From Xanthomarina gelatinilytica (GTDB taxonomy: Bacteria > Bacteroidota > Bacteroidia > Flavobacteriales > Flavobacteriaceae): a stretch of DNA of 64,000 bases. The position numbers and the translations under genes are program-made. Location of the stretch: the NCBI RefSeq assembly GCF_000348685.1, contig NZ_ANLA01000017.1:1-64000 (forward strand), written 5' to 3'. The notes beneath the pieces were generated by a model that was not told the DNA's origin, did not search any database, and saw only the letters and a list, made by a program, of their open reading frames with translations. Positions 53,029 to 63,700 of this stretch are shown here, in pieces. Position 1 is the stretch's first letter; every line of letters begins with the position of its first letter.

Positions 53029-55692
53029 TTAGAACAAGGTGATTTGACCTTTTCCGTCCAAACTGTCTGAATCACCTTTATCTTGGTCGGTTTTTTTTGA
53101 GGGGTCATTTGATTTATTTGATTTGCTTTCGTTAGAAACATCGGTTTCATCCACCACTTCTATGTCTTCAGCTGGTGTTTCTTCTGGAGCTTCGTATGGC
53201 AAGGGATCCAACAAACTTACCTGGTTTATTTTATCCTTGGTTAACTGATTGCCTTGAGCTGTAATTCCTTTTACGGCAATAAATTCCTCAAAGTTTACTT
53301 CCATATTGTCTTTTCTGTCTTTGCCTCTTTCTTTGGTGAATTCTACTTCAGCCATCGGTCTCCAGTCTGTAGATACAATTTCCAATTGTGAATTTGGATG
53401 ATCGGAAATAAAGCGTTCTTCTTTGGATTCGTTTTCTACCACAAAACGCTTCACATAATAACGTTCTTTTTCGCCATCAAAATAAATGGCTGAAATGGGT
53501 TTTTTAGGAATCCATTTTTCCATAACAATCATGTCATCGTCAAAATGTGTGGTAATTTCTGGAATAATGGTTTTAACGGTTCCCGATTGTGTAATGATAA
53601 GGATCCTGTCTTCTCCCCGAAACTCTCCAACCAATTCCCCTCTCTCATCAACATTTAAGCGTTGCACTGTATCGTCGAACCATATTTTACGAGGCTTTAA
53701 AGTGGAAACACCTTTTTCTTTGAGTTCTACTTTTTTAATGGCATGCTTGGTCACTTTATTACCTTTGGAGGCACGCCCTTTAATCAAGACATCGGCAAAA
53801 TCCAAGTCCCATTTTAATTTTTTGATACTGCCTACCTGCCTTAAGTAAATGGTTACCATTTCTGCCTCTCCATTAGGGTTGGCGGAAAAATACCATACCA
53901 AGGAGCCTTTGTTGCCATTGGTTAAATCGTATTCTTTATCACGTGTAATGGAGGTTACAGCAAAACGTTTAACGTACGATGGACCTTTGCTGCCATCTCT
54001 ATAAATCATGTTGTAAATGGTGCGCTTGTCTTTTTTCTTGAACACAGCCACATGAATGATGTCTTTGCCTACAAAGGTTTTGGCATCTACTTTGCTCACC
54101 ATCATTTTACCTTCTTTGGTAAAGACAATAATGTCGTCTATATCACTACAATCGCAAACATATTCATCTTTTTTAAGTGAGGTTCCCACAAAACCTTCAG
54201 CTCTATTTACGTATAGTTTGGTGTTTCTTATAACCACTTTGGTGGCATCTACATCATCAAAGGTTCTAATTTCTGTTTTTCTTTCCCTGCCTTTTCCATA
54301 ATCTTTTTTAAGCCTTTCAAAATATGCAATGGCATAATCTATCAAATGTGCCAAATGATGTTTTACTTGTGCTATTTGATCTTCTAAGGCATCTATTTTT
54401 TGTTGGGCCTTATCGATATCGAATTTGGAAATACGTTTGATGCGAATTTCTGTAAGTCTTACAATATCTTCTTCTAAAACTTCACGTTTTAGGTGTTTGG
54501 TATGTGGTTTTAACCCTTTGTCAATGGCTTGGATGACACCTTCCCAAGTTTCTTCTTCTTCAATATCCCTATAAATACGGTTTTCTATGAAAATGCGTTC
54601 CAAAGAAGCAAAATGCCATTGTTCTTCAAACTCGCCCAATTGAATTTCCAATTCACTTTTTAAAAGCTGAACCGTATTATCAGTAGAACGACGAAGCATT
54701 TCTGTGACACCCACAAATAAGGGCTTGTTGTCTTCAATGACACAGCCTAAAGGCGATATGGAACTTTCGCAACTGGTAAAGGCATACAGGGCATCGATGG
54801 TTTTGTCTGGTGAAATACCACTAGGCAAATGCACCAATATTTCGACTTCGGCAGCTGTATTGTCTTCAATTTTCTTGATTTTTATTTTCCCTTTGTCGTT
54901 GGCTTTTAAAATGGAATCTATTAGTGATGAGGTATTGGTTCCATAAGGGATTTCGGTAATGACCAAGGTGTTTTTGTCCAATTGGGAGATTTTGGCCCTT
55001 ACACGAACCCTTCCTCCCCGCATCCCATCGTTATAATTGCTGATATCTATAATTCCAGCCGTTGGAAAATCTGGATAGAGCGTGAATTTTTTTCCTTTTA
55101 GGTGTTTTATGGAAGCATCAATGAGTTCAATAAAATTATGAGGTAGGATTTTGGTTGAAAGCCCTACAGCTATTCCCTCTCCACCTTGAGCCAAGAGCAA
55201 GGGAAACATGACCGGAAGGTTCACGGGCTCTTTCCGTCTGCCATCGTAAGAGGCTTGCCATTCGGTAATTTTAGGGTTGTAAACCACATCCAGGGCAAAT
55301 TTGGACAAACGTGCTTCTATATAACGGGCAGCGGCAGCACTATCTCCTGTTAGGATGTTTCCCCAGTTTCCCTGTGTATCAATCAAGAGGTCTTTTTGGC
55401 CAATTTGCACCATGGCATCAGCAATACTGGCATCGCCATGAGGATGGTACTGCATGGTATGGCCCACAATATTGGCTACTTTGTTGTAACGTCCATCATC
55501 CAAATCTTTCATGGAATGCATGATGCGACGTTGTACGGGTTTAAAGCCGTCTTCAATTGCTGGGACAGCACGTTCCAGAATTACATAAGAGGCGTAATCC
55601 AAAAACCAGTCTTTAAACATGCCAGAAACCTTGGTAATGGTTTCGTGGTTCTCTTCTTGTTCATTTAACAAATCGTCGTTCTCTTCACTCAT
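53029..55692 (-). CDS. parC: DNA topoisomerase IV subunit A
   Basis: An 887-residue type IIA topoisomerase A subunit with YASYVILERAVPAIEDGFKPVQRRI, HGDASIADAMVQIGQ and the catalytic tyrosine in AAARYIEARLSKF (about 124). The C-terminal domain is beta-rich with a very acidic, Ser/Asp/Lys tail. I see no clear GyrA box (QRRGGKG), and the partner upstream is ParE-like, so topo IV rather than gyrase is favoured. The start overlaps the preceding membrane-protein gene by 4 bases. Confidence 0.88.
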   Translation of the reverse strand: MSEENDDLLNEQEENHETITKVSGMFKDWFLDYASYVILERAVPAIEDGFKPVQRRIMHSMKDLDDGRYNKVANIVGHTMQYHPHGDASIADAMVQIGQKDLLIDTQGNWGNILTGDSAAAARYIEARLSKFALDVVYNPKITEWQASYDGRRKEPVNLPVMFPLLLAQGGEGIAVGLSTKILPHNFIELIDASIKHLKGKKFTLYPDFPTAGIIDISNYNDGMRGGRVRVRAKISQLDKNTLVITEIPYGTNTSSLIDSILKANDKGKIKIKKIEDNTAAEVEILVHLPSGISPDKTIDALYAFTSCESSISPLGCVIEDNKPLFVGVTEMLRRSTDNTVQLLKSELEIQLGEFEEQWHFASLERIFIENRIYRDIEEEETWEGVIQAIDKGLKPHTKHLKREVLEEDIVRLTEIRIKRISKFDIDKAQQKIDALEDQIAQVKHHLAHLIDYAIAYFERLKKDYGKGRERKTEIRTFDDVDATKVVIRNTKLYVNRAEGFVGTSLKKDEYVCDCSDIDDIIVFTKEGKMMVSKVDAKTFVGKDIIHVAVFKKKDKRTIYNMIYRDGSKGPSYVKRFAVTSITRDKEYDLTNGNKGSLVWYFSANPNGEAEMVTIYLRQVGSIKKLKWDLDFADVLIKGRASKGNKVTKHAIKKVELKEKGVSTLKPRKIWFDDTVQRLNVDERGELVGEFRGEDRILIITQSGTVKTIIPEITTHFDDDMIVMEKWIPKKPISAIYFDGEKERYYVKRFVVENESKEERFISDHPNSQLEIVSTDWRPMAEVEFTKERGKDRKDNMEVNFEEFIAVKGITAQGNQLTKDKINQVSLLDPLPYEAPEETPAEDIEVVDETDVSNESKSNKSNDPSKKTDQDKGDSDSLDGKGQITLF

Positions 55693-56174
55693 GAATCGGT
55701 AGATTTTCTATTTTGTTTAATCATTTTACTTAATGATTGCTTGATGTATTTTCTTTTTTTCTTGGAAACCAGTGTCACATTAAAACGTTCCTTTCTGGTA
55801 TGTCCGTGGGTATCTTTTATATATAAAACCAATTCTTTATAAACCAGGTAATTGTTGAACTTAAAGCCAGCTAACCTGTCTTTATAAAATTCAACTGTAT
55901 ATTCTCTATAATTAAAATGGTCTGATAATAACAATCCTTTGTTTGTGACCACCACTTTTATTCCATCGCTATCGTATTCAAAATATTTTGAGATAAAATG
56001 AACCAGAAAAAAAAGGACAGCAAAGCTTAAAATAAGGATTAGAAAAGTGGCCAATGGATTATCGGTTACATCACTGAAAGCCCTAAATACCGTTGCTAAA
56101 AGTATGGCAAGGACTATCAGCACAAAATACACCGAAATTATAACATTTCTTACTTTGTGGTTATTGGTTCTCAT
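55689..56174 (-). CDS. membrane protein between parE and parC, unknown
   Basis: A 161-residue protein with two N-terminal membrane helices (about 10-33 and 40-63) and a soluble C-terminal half (about 70-161) rich in beta strands and Lys/Arg, like a PH-type (bPH) module. Both ends overlap the flanking topoisomerase genes by 4 bases, so it is translationally coupled with them. I recognise no named family, and a link to chromosome topology is only an inference from position. Confidence 0.75.
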   Translation of the reverse strand: MRTNNHKVRNVIISVYFVLIVLAILLATVFRAFSDVTDNPLATFLILILSFAVLFFLVHFISKYFEYDSDGIKVVVTNKGLLLSDHFNYREYTVEFYKDRLAGFKFNNYLVYKELVLYIKDTHGHTRKERFNVTLVSKKKRKYIKQSLSKMIKQNRKSTDS

Positions 56175-58030
56175 ATATTTTCTTCTACTAAATCCAACTC
56201 CACTTTTAAGTTGTCAATAATAAAGTCCTGCCTGCTTGGTGTGTTTTTTCCCATGTAGAAGGAAAGCAACTCTTCTATGGACATGTCTTTGTCCAACATG
56301 ACTGGGTCCAAACGTATGTCTTCTCCAATAAAATGGACAAACTCGTCCGGAGAAATTTCACCAAGCCCTTTAAATCGTGTGATTTCCGGTTTTGGTTTTA
56401 ATTTCTCTATGGCTTCTTTTCGTTCTTCTTCAGAATAACAATAAATGGTTTCCTTTTTATTTCTTACCCTAAACAAAGGGGTTTGCAAGATGTATAGATG
56501 CCCTTCTTTTATGACTTCCGGGAAAAACTGCAGGAAGAAGGTGATCAACAACAAACGGATGTGCATGCCATCTACATCGGCATCTGTAGCAATTACCACA
56601 TTGTTGTAACGTAAATCCTCTAGGGATTCTTCAATATTTAAAGCTGCTTGAAGTAGGTTGAACTCTTCGTTTTCGTACACAATTTTTTTACTTAAACCAT
56701 AACAGTTTAGGGGTTTCCCTTTTAGGCTGAATACTGCTTGTGTGTTTACATCCCTGGACTTGGTGATACTTCCTGAAGCCGAATCCCCCTCTGTGATAAA
56801 CAGCGTTGTTTCCAGATATCTTTCGTTTTTGGTATCGCCAAAATGCACACGGCAGTCGCGAAGCTTTTTATTGTGTAGGTTTGCTTTTTTTGCCCTGTCT
56901 TTGGCCAGTTTCCTAATTCCTGAAAGTTCTTTGCGCTCGCGTTCTGCCTGAAGGATTTTACGCTGAATCTTTTCGGCTGTGTCTGGGTTTTTATGTAAGT
57001 AATTGTCCAGATGGGTTTTTAGAAAGTCGTTTACAAAGGTACGAACGGTTGGCAGCTTCCCTCCCATGTCTGTGGAGCCCAACTTGGTTTTGGTTTGACT
57101 CTCGAACACGGGTTCCATGACTTTGATGGAAATGGCAGAGACTACCGATTTCCGGATGTCTGAGGCTTCGTAGTTTTTTCCATAGAACTCTCTAAGGGTT
57201 TTAACCAAGGCTTCCCTAAAGGCCGACAAATGGGTTCCACCTTGTGTGGTGTTCTGACCATTTACAAAGGAATGATATTCTTCGCTATATTGTGTTTTGC
57301 TATGTGTTAGGGCCACTTCTATATCGTCTCCTTTTAAATGAATAATAGGATACAACATGTCTGAATCTTTAATGTTTTCTGACAATAGATCTTTTAGGCC
57401 GTTTTCACTGAAGTACTTTTCGCCATTGAAAATAATGGTTAAGCCTGTGTTTAAGTACACATAGTTTTTGAGCATTTTAACCACATACTCGTTTCTGTAC
57501 TTGTAGTTTTTAAAGATGGCATCGTCTGGGACAAAGGACACTTTGGTCCCTTTTCTTCGGGAGGTATCGTCCAGGAGTTCTTTATTGCTCAGGTTTCCTT
57601 GTTCAAATTCGGCAGAAGCCGATTTATTGTCCCTAGTGGATTCTACCCTAAAGTATGAGGAAAGGGCATTTACGGCTTTGGTACCAACACCATTTAAACC
57701 TACCGATTTTTTAAAGGCTTTGGAATCGTATTTTCCACCTGTATTCATTTTGGACACTACATCTACCACTTTTCCCAAAGGGATGCCACGCCCGTAATCG
57801 CGAACGGTGACCTTATTGCCGTGAATGGACACGTCTATGGTTTTTCCGGCACCCATAACATATTCGTCTATGGAGTTGTCCAGAACTTCTTTTAAAAGGA
57901 TATAGATACCATCGTCTGGTGAAGAACCATCGCCCAGCTTGCCAATATACATTCCGGGACGCATGCGTATGTGTTCTTTCCAGTCGAGGGAGCGTATGTT
58001 GTCTTCGGTATAATTGGATTGTTCAGTCAT
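56171..58030 (-). CDS. parE: DNA topoisomerase IV subunit B
   Basis: A 619-residue GHKL ATPase/TOPRIM protein. It shows [10 protein letters not shown], the ATP-site residues in [18 protein letters not shown] and [24 protein letters not shown] (about 412) and [20 protein letters not shown] of the TOPRIM metal site. The length and FSLKGKPLN segment fit ParE. It supplies ATP-driven strand passage to ParC, encoded two genes downstream in the same overlapping operon. Confidence 0.9.
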   Translation of the reverse strand: MTEQSNYTEDNIRSLDWKEHIRMRPGMYIGKLGDGSSPDDGIYILLKEVLDNSIDEYVMGAGKTIDVSIHGNKVTVRDYGRGIPLGKVVDVVSKMNTGGKYDSKAFKKSVGLNGVGTKAVNALSSYFRVESTRDNKSASAEFEQGNLSNKELLDDTSRRKGTKVSFVPDDAIFKNYKYRNEYVVKMLKNYVYLNTGLTIIFNGEKYFSENGLKDLLSENIKDSDMLYPIIHLKGDDIEVALTHSKTQYSEEYHSFVNGQNTTQGGTHLSAFREALVKTLREFYGKNYEASDIRKSVVSAISIKVMEPVFESQTKTKLGSTDMGGKLPTVRTFVNDFLKTHLDNYLHKNPDTAEKIQRKILQAERERKELSGIRKLAKDRAKKANLHNKKLRDCRVHFGDTKNERYLETTLFITEGDSASGSITKSRDVNTQAVFSLKGKPLNCYGLSKKIVYENEEFNLLQAALNIEESLEDLRYNNVVIATDADVDGMHIRLLLITFFLQFFPEVIKEGHLYILQTPLFRVRNKKETIYCYSEEERKEAIEKLKPKPEITRFKGLGEISPDEFVHFIGEDIRLDPVMLDKDMSIEELLSFYMGKNTPSRQDFIIDNLKVELDLVEENI

Positions 58031-58114
58031 AAAATGGGTGCAATTTTTAGGTACGATGCTAATATAAGGTTTCGCGCTAAAATATAAAATACCGAGCCCA
58101 CAAAGTAATTAACA

Positions 58115-58146
58115 ATAAAAACGCCCATGTTGTTGAGAACATAGGC
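58115..58146 (-). terminator. hairpin terminator
   Basis: On the minus strand GCCTATGTT pairs with AACATGGGC (one G-U) around CTCAAC and is followed by GTTTTTATT. It ends the transcript of the small barrel-like gene and separates it from parE. Confidence 0.7.
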
Positions 58147-58177
58147 CATTTTTTATGTTGTTTTGGTTATTGCGTGT

Positions 58178-58747
58178 TTAAAAGGCGTAACCTATTCTTG
58201 CATGAAGATTGACAGCGACGTCGCTCTTGTTGTTAATATTGTATTCTTCTCTGTAGTGAATGTATCCGATGCCAAAACCTGCTTCGTAGTTGAAGTGTTT
58301 GCCCAGGTTTCTTCTGATGCCCCAGGTTGGAATAACCATAAAGTCTGATGCCATATTTACTTCTCTATTTGAATCTGTAAGGAACAGATTGGGGTTATAG
58401 CTGGTTTTTAGGGAGATGAAATTGCCACTGTTACCATCAATACGTTTGCCTTTGTTGAGGCGTTTGTTTAGGTTGTAGTAAAAACGGGGTTCTAAGGTAA
58501 ATACAGGAATCAAGCCCAAACCTTTTTGGTTTGTATAGGTGTTTTCCCAGGTACCGAGATCCAATCCTGTTTCTGCCCTTAATGCAAATTTATTGGAGAG
58601 TTTGAATTCTCCATGAACCCAGAGACCCGAAAAACCCGTTTGAATGCCAAAGACGGCTGTTTCAACTGTTGCTGTTTGTTTCTTGTCTTGAGCATGGCCA
58701 TGAAGAATAGCGCCATATAGTATGGCCACGATTAAAAGGTGTTTCAT
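58178..58747 (-). CDS. exported outer-membrane-type protein
   Basis: A 189-residue protein with a signal peptide (MKHLLIVAILYGAILHGHAQ, cleaved after HAQ). Alternating strands rich in aromatic residues (KFALRAETGLDLG, TLEPRFYYNLN) end in ARIGYAF, the typical C-terminal aromatic of a beta barrel. No specific family recognised. It starts 21 bp after ychF and may share its transcript. Confidence 0.75.
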   Translation of the reverse strand: MKHLLIVAILYGAILHGHAQDKKQTATVETAVFGIQTGFSGLWVHGEFKLSNKFALRAETGLDLGTWENTYTNQKGLGLIPVFTLEPRFYYNLNKRLNKGKRIDGNSGNFISLKTSYNPNLFLTDSNREVNMASDFMVIPTWGIRRNLGKHFNYEAGFGIGYIHYREEYNINNKSDVAVNLHARIGYAF

Positions 58748-58768
58748 TTAAGTTGTATTTGGGGTTTG

Positions 58769-59863
58769 TTACACGTTAAAAAGGAAGTGCATGACATCGC
58801 CATCTTTTACGATGTAGTTTTTTCCTTCGACACGCATTTTTCCTGCTTCTTTTACTTTTGCTTCGCTGCCATAGTGCACGTAATCATCATAAGCTATGAC
58901 TTCGGCACGGATGAAGCCTTTTTCAAAATCGGTATGGATGACGCCTGCTGCTTGTGGTGCCGTGGCGCCTATGTCTATGGTCCAAGCACGCACTTCTTTA
59001 ACACCTGCTGTGAAATAGGTTTGCTGGTTAAGGAGTTTGTATGCCGCACGGATAAGTTTTGAGGAACCTGGTTCGTCCAAACCTATGTCTGATAAGAACA
59101 TTTGGCGTTCTTCGTAATCGTCGAGTTCGTTAATATCGGCTTCTGTGCCTACTGCGAGAACCAATACTTCGGCGTTTTCGTTTTTTACGGCTTCTTTAAC
59201 TTGATCTACGTATTTATTTCCGGTTACTGCAGCACCTTCGTCTACATTGCAAACGTACATAACCGGTTTGTCTGTAATGAACTGACTAGGTTTTACAAAA
59301 TCGAGGTAGTCTTCTTCTGAGAAATCTAAGGCTCTTACGGAGGTACCTGCTTCGAGGGCAGCTTTTATTTTAAGGAGTACGGCTTCTTCTTTTTGGGCGT
59401 CTTTATTGCCTGTTTTTGCAGCGCGTTTTACTTTGTCGAGTTTTTTATCGACGGTTTCGAGATCTTTTAATTGGAGTTCCATATCGATGGTTTCCTTGTC
59501 CCGAATGGGGTTGATGTTGCCATCGACATGTACGATGTTATCGTTATCGAAACAACGGAGTACGTGCAGGATGGCATCGGTTTCCCGGATGTTTGCCAGG
59601 AACTGGTTGCCTAGCCCCTCTCCTTTGCTGGCGCCTTTTACCAAGCCGGCAATGTCTACAATTTCTACGGTTGCAGGTAATACGCGTTCTGGTTTTACCA
59701 AGGCTTCCAGTTTTTGTAGTCTGGGATCTGGAACGTTTACCACCCCAATGTTGGGCTCTATGGTGCAAAACGGAAAGTTGGCACTTTGCGCTTTGGCATT
59801 TGACAAACAATTAAAAAGGGTTGATTTCCCTACGTTTGGTAATCCGACAATTCCTGCTTTCAT
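58769..59863 (-). CDS. ychF: YchF/OLA1 family P-loop ATPase
   Basis: A 364-residue Obg-family NTPase with P-loop GLPNVGKST (residues 6-14), switch segment [15 protein letters not shown], Walker [21 protein letters not shown] and the C-terminal TGS domain ending in [18 protein letters not shown]. YchF prefers ATP over GTP and interacts with the ribosome and redox stress responses. Upstream a promoter-like TATATTTG is seen. Confidence 0.96.
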   Translation of the reverse strand: MKAGIVGLPNVGKSTLFNCLSNAKAQSANFPFCTIEPNIGVVNVPDPRLQKLEALVKPERVLPATVEIVDIAGLVKGASKGEGLGNQFLANIRETDAILHVLRCFDNDNIVHVDGNINPIRDKETIDMELQLKDLETVDKKLDKVKRAAKTGNKDAQKEEAVLLKIKAALEAGTSVRALDFSEEDYLDFVKPSQFITDKPVMYVCNVDEGAAVTGNKYVDQVKEAVKNENAEVLVLAVGTEADINELDDYEERQMFLSDIGLDEPGSSKLIRAAYKLLNQQTYFTAGVKEVRAWTIDIGATAPQAAGVIHTDFEKGFIRAEVIAYDDYVHYGSEAKVKEAGKMRVEGKNYIVKDGDVMHFLFNV

Positions 59864-59968
59864 TCGATGATATTTATTGTTTTCAAGGGTGTCCTGTTAT
59901 ATCTATTCTAGCTTTTTTGGTATGGAAACATCTAGAATGGATATTTTATGCGTTTTATTTTAAGGTTG

Positions 59969-60002
59969 CAAATATAACTAACCTAGGCATTAGTAGAAAC
60001 AA
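59969..60002 (-). promoter_or_regulatory. candidate ychF promoter
   Basis: On the minus strand TTG (60002-60000) precedes TATATTTG (59976-59969) by 23 bp, roughly matching the Bacteroidota consensus. It would leave a leader of about 100 nt before the ychF ATG. Confidence 0.4.
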
Positions 60003-60018
60003 AAAAGTATAAATAATG

Positions 60019-60584
60019 TTTGTGGTTTGTGGTGTTTGGTTTGTGGTTTGTGGTGCTCCATCACTGGGGTGTGGTGCTCCATAGCTGGGCTACGACAGGC
60101 AATCACTGAGCTACTACAGGCAATCACTGAAGTCCAACACTCCATCACTGAAGTCCAACACTCCATCACTGAAGTCCAACGCTCCATCACTGAAGTCCAA
60201 CGGGCAATCACTGAAGTCCAACACTCCATCACTGAAGTCCAACGCTCCATCACTGAAGTCCAACGCTCCATCACTGAAGTCCAACGGGCCATCACTGAAG
60301 TCCAACGCTCCATCACTGAAGTCCAACGGGCCATCACTGAAGTCCAACGGGCCATCACTGAAGTCCAACGCTCCATCACTGAAGTGTACCACTCAATCAC
60401 TGGAGTGTACCACTCAATCACTGAAGTCCAACGCTCCATCACTGAAGTCCAACACTCCATCACTGAAGTCCAACGGGCAATCACTGAAGTCCAACGGGCT
60501 ATCACTGAAGTCCAACGGGCAAACACTGGGCTACGACAGGTAATCACTGAAGTGTACCGCTCCATGACTGGGGTTTGGCTACTA
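60019..60584. repeat. 21-bp tandem repeat array, 25 units plus two degenerate units
   Basis: From 60060 to 60584 there are 25 consecutive units of exactly 21 bp. The unit is a core ATCACTGAAGT followed by ten variable bases, most often CCAACGCTCC, CCAACACTCC or CCAACGGGC plus A, C or T. Edge units carry GGGCTACGACAGGCA-like or GTACCACTCA variants. Two G/T-rich 21-bp units (TTTGTGGTTTGTGGTG core) at 60019-60060 continue the period. Because 21 is a multiple of 3 and the unit is stop-free in four frames, long ORFs on both strands are automatic; plus-strand translation would be the heptad ITEVQRS. No insertion or deletion breaks the period. Confidence 0.95.
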
Positions 60585-60618
60585 CTCTTAGGGTAAGTTT
60601 GTTTTTATGGTAGCATAG

Positions 60619-60650
60619 AAGCCCTTAAAAGGGCTTTAGGTTTTTGTTTT
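60619..60650 (+). terminator. small hairpin with T-rich tail
   Basis: AAGCCC pairs with GGGCTT around TTAAAA (extendable by A-T pairs), followed by AGGTTTTTGTTTT. It lies just beyond the 21-bp array. The rest of the gap to 60771 has no gene. Confidence 0.45.
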
Positions 60651-60771
60651 GTGTTGGCTGAAGCGAATTGCAAATGTGTTTGGCTTATGCGGTGGCTTCT
60701 TCCACAATCTTTATTTACTCACTTTTTTTTATTTAAATTAAGGTGTTCGTGAATCGCCAATTAATACTTAT

Positions 60772-63700
60772 TTACCTTGTTGAGTCTTCAACGATGGCGA
60801 TTTCTTCGTCTGTTAATCCGTACAACTCATAAACCATTTGATCTATTTCTTTGTCCGTTTTATCAATTTCTGCTTTTAATTCGGTTGCTTTTTGTTTTTG
60901 CTCTTTAAAATACTGCATCCATTCTGCTTCTTCACTTAATGATAGTTTACTGTACTCTGTTTCGTTTTCTTTTGCTGACTTTTTACGGGCTTTTTCTAAC
61001 TCCTTTAAAAAATCTCCAAACTCTAATTCGTGCCAAGTTTCTAATTTTTTAGAACTGTTGATATTGAATTTGTTTATCAATAAATTCAATAAATTTTCAA
61101 TATTTTGATTATAAATATTGTTTGTATTTATTTGCTCTTTCACAATATCTGTTAGTGTCAAAAGATGTTTTTCTGATAGAATTGTAAACTCCGATAAATA
61201 TTTTGATGATATTTTAAAATAGCCACCCTTTTTTATTGGACATTTTAGTTTCATTAAATATTTAGATACTTTAGAATTTAAAAGACCTAACAATCCGAAT
61301 TTTAAAGAGTTATTTTGTGGGACTATCCCAAATACTCTACCGACACTGAAAATAAATTTATCATCATCCAGACAGTAGGTGTTATCATTAACTATATAAC
61401 CAACGAGAATTTTATCGCTTTCGAAAACTTCAATTAACCCTTTTCTAGTATAACTATACCAAGGTCTTCCCATTTCTTTAAAAGTTTTTCTACTGTCTTT
61501 TCTCTGTAGTAATTTTTCCTTGTTTTTTAAAAGGTAATTGTATGTATTAGGATAATTCTTTAAAGCTTCTTCACTTATTAGTTCTGTTTTTCCATTACTA
61601 TTTACATATGGATAAATAGCTTTTTTTATTGGTGGATTCAAGGAATAACGTTTTGGTTCTTTTCCCATAATTACTGGAAAGATTAAATCTTTTTCTAGAT
61701 TGTAATCATTGATGTCATTATTATCAACAAAAAAAGCTTCATCATAGCCAGTAAAACAGCCTGAATTAATTATTGCAATGTCTGATAATTTAATTTTGGT
61801 TTCTAGCTTTTCAAGTATCTTTTTTTCTTCTTTAGATGAATAAATCCAACCTTCATCGGATAAGCCTTTTATTTCTATTTTTATTCTCGACTTATTACTT
61901 AAGTCATTTGGTAGATCTATCAACTCATCAAATTTCACGTAATCAAAATCTGATTTTTTTTCTTTACTTATTGTAAAAATTCCAGTGTACGTAATTGCAT
62001 CAGCAAAAATTGATAAATCACCAAAATCAACTATTTCAAGTATTCCTGTATTCTTTAAAAATTTTCTTAACCCAATACCGTAATCTGAATTGATAAACAT
62101 AGTTGGATTAATATATGAGAGAATACCTTTGTTGTTTAGAATTGTAAACCCTTTTTCAAAAAACAATAAATACAAATCGACTCTTTGATGACATACATCA
62201 TAATTTGTTTTGTAAAAATCTATAGTTAAATAATCCAAATTCTGAACTCTGACATAAGGCGGATTCCCAATAACAACATCAAAGCCTCCTTTTGCAAAAA
62301 CTTCTGGAAATTCTTTATGCCAATTAAAGGCTTTATCTCCTGCAACAGTCGGATCGTCAATTAAGCTGTTGCCACACTTTATATTATCATTCAATGAAGT
62401 TAGTTTTCTGCCTTTTTGTGCAGTACGTAACCAAAGTGATAATTTGGCAATTTCTACACTTTCTTCGTTAATATCTACACCGAACAAATTGTTCTCTAAA
62501 ATTGAGTTTTCAACTTCGCTTAATATCATTGCATCTCCAAAAAGTTTGGCTTGTAATTCATCAATGTATTGATGTTCTGCAATAAGAAATTCCAATGCTT
62601 GGTTTAAGAAAGCACCACTTCCACAAGCTGGGTCGCAAATGGTAATCTGTAATAACCACTTTCTGTAATCTTCAAGTTTTTGCGTTAAATTTTTAAGGGT
62701 TGTGGATTTTCTTCCTTTCCGTTCTTTCTCGTATTCAGCTTCTTGTATGTCGAGTTCGGTTTTCTTTTCCTCGCAAAGTTTGCCAACTGTATTGTCTACA
62801 ATGTATTTGGTAATGTATTTTGGCGTGTAAAAAACACCGTCTTTTTTACGTTTTGTTTTGCTTTGGTCAGTTGCAACTCCTTGAATTTCGGCTTGGATTT
62901 CGTCAATATCGTTTAACGAGTGTTCAAAAATGTGTCCGAGAATGTTTACGCTTACTTCGCTTTCAAAATCGTAGTTGCTTAAATTAAGGGTGTGTTTGTA
63001 AAGTAACTCGTCATTTATTTTTATGTTGTCCAAAATTTCGTCTGGTGCAAAAAGACCACCATTGTAAGCAAAAATATCGTGTTGCTGTCCTTTGTGCCCT
63101 GTGTTCATATACCCGAAGTACTTTTTAAAACGGTTGTACAGAGGAAAATATTCATCATATTTATCTCGCAGGTCAGCCCATTGGTTTAATATGGAACGAA
63201 TAGAGTTAGGAGGCAACAAGAGTCTATCTTCTGCAAAAAAGATAAACAGAAACCGGTCGAGTAATTTCTGTGTTTTCTTGAATAGGGTTAGTTTGCCGTA
63301 TTCAGGGTTTTCTTTTTGGATGGCATCAAAAATCTCGTTTCTAAAAGACGCGTAATCTTTGTATAATTTTTTGGTGACGTTTTCCTCTTGTGTTAAAGAT
63401 TCGTCTTTAATCTTTTTAGGAATGTCTTTTAAAAGATATTCTGATGAAAGACAAAGCCACAGAATATCAAAACGTTCTTTTGAAAGTTGAAATAAATTAA
63501 ATTCCTCAAAGTCAACTGCGTTGTCTATGTAAAAACGTAACTTTTCAAAGTTGGAAGTAATGACATAATTACAACCAGTTTGGTTGTTTTTATATCCAAA
63601 TGCTTGTGTTTCTACTTTGCTTAAATCGGTTGTGTTTGTTCCTTTTAGTTCGATTACTGCAAGTGCATTTTCGCCTTTTAGAATTGCTCCATCTGTCTTT

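Noticed and set aside
59406-59870. 154-codon plus-strand ORF
   Set aside because: It is antisense to ychF, a strongly conserved gene whose motifs all lie in the minus frame.
60060-60584. Possible CRISPR array
   Set aside because: The period is only 21 bp, repeat and 'spacer' parts are 11 and 10 bp, the variable parts recur many times, and no cas genes are present.
60027-60596. A 189-codon plus-strand ORF (heptad ITEVQRS) and a 191-codon minus-strand ORF over the 21-bp array
   Set aside because: Both are automatic products of a stop-free unit whose length is a multiple of three; the plus frame begins only with TTG, and neither has flanking coding sequence or a recognisable start context. Reported as a repeat instead.
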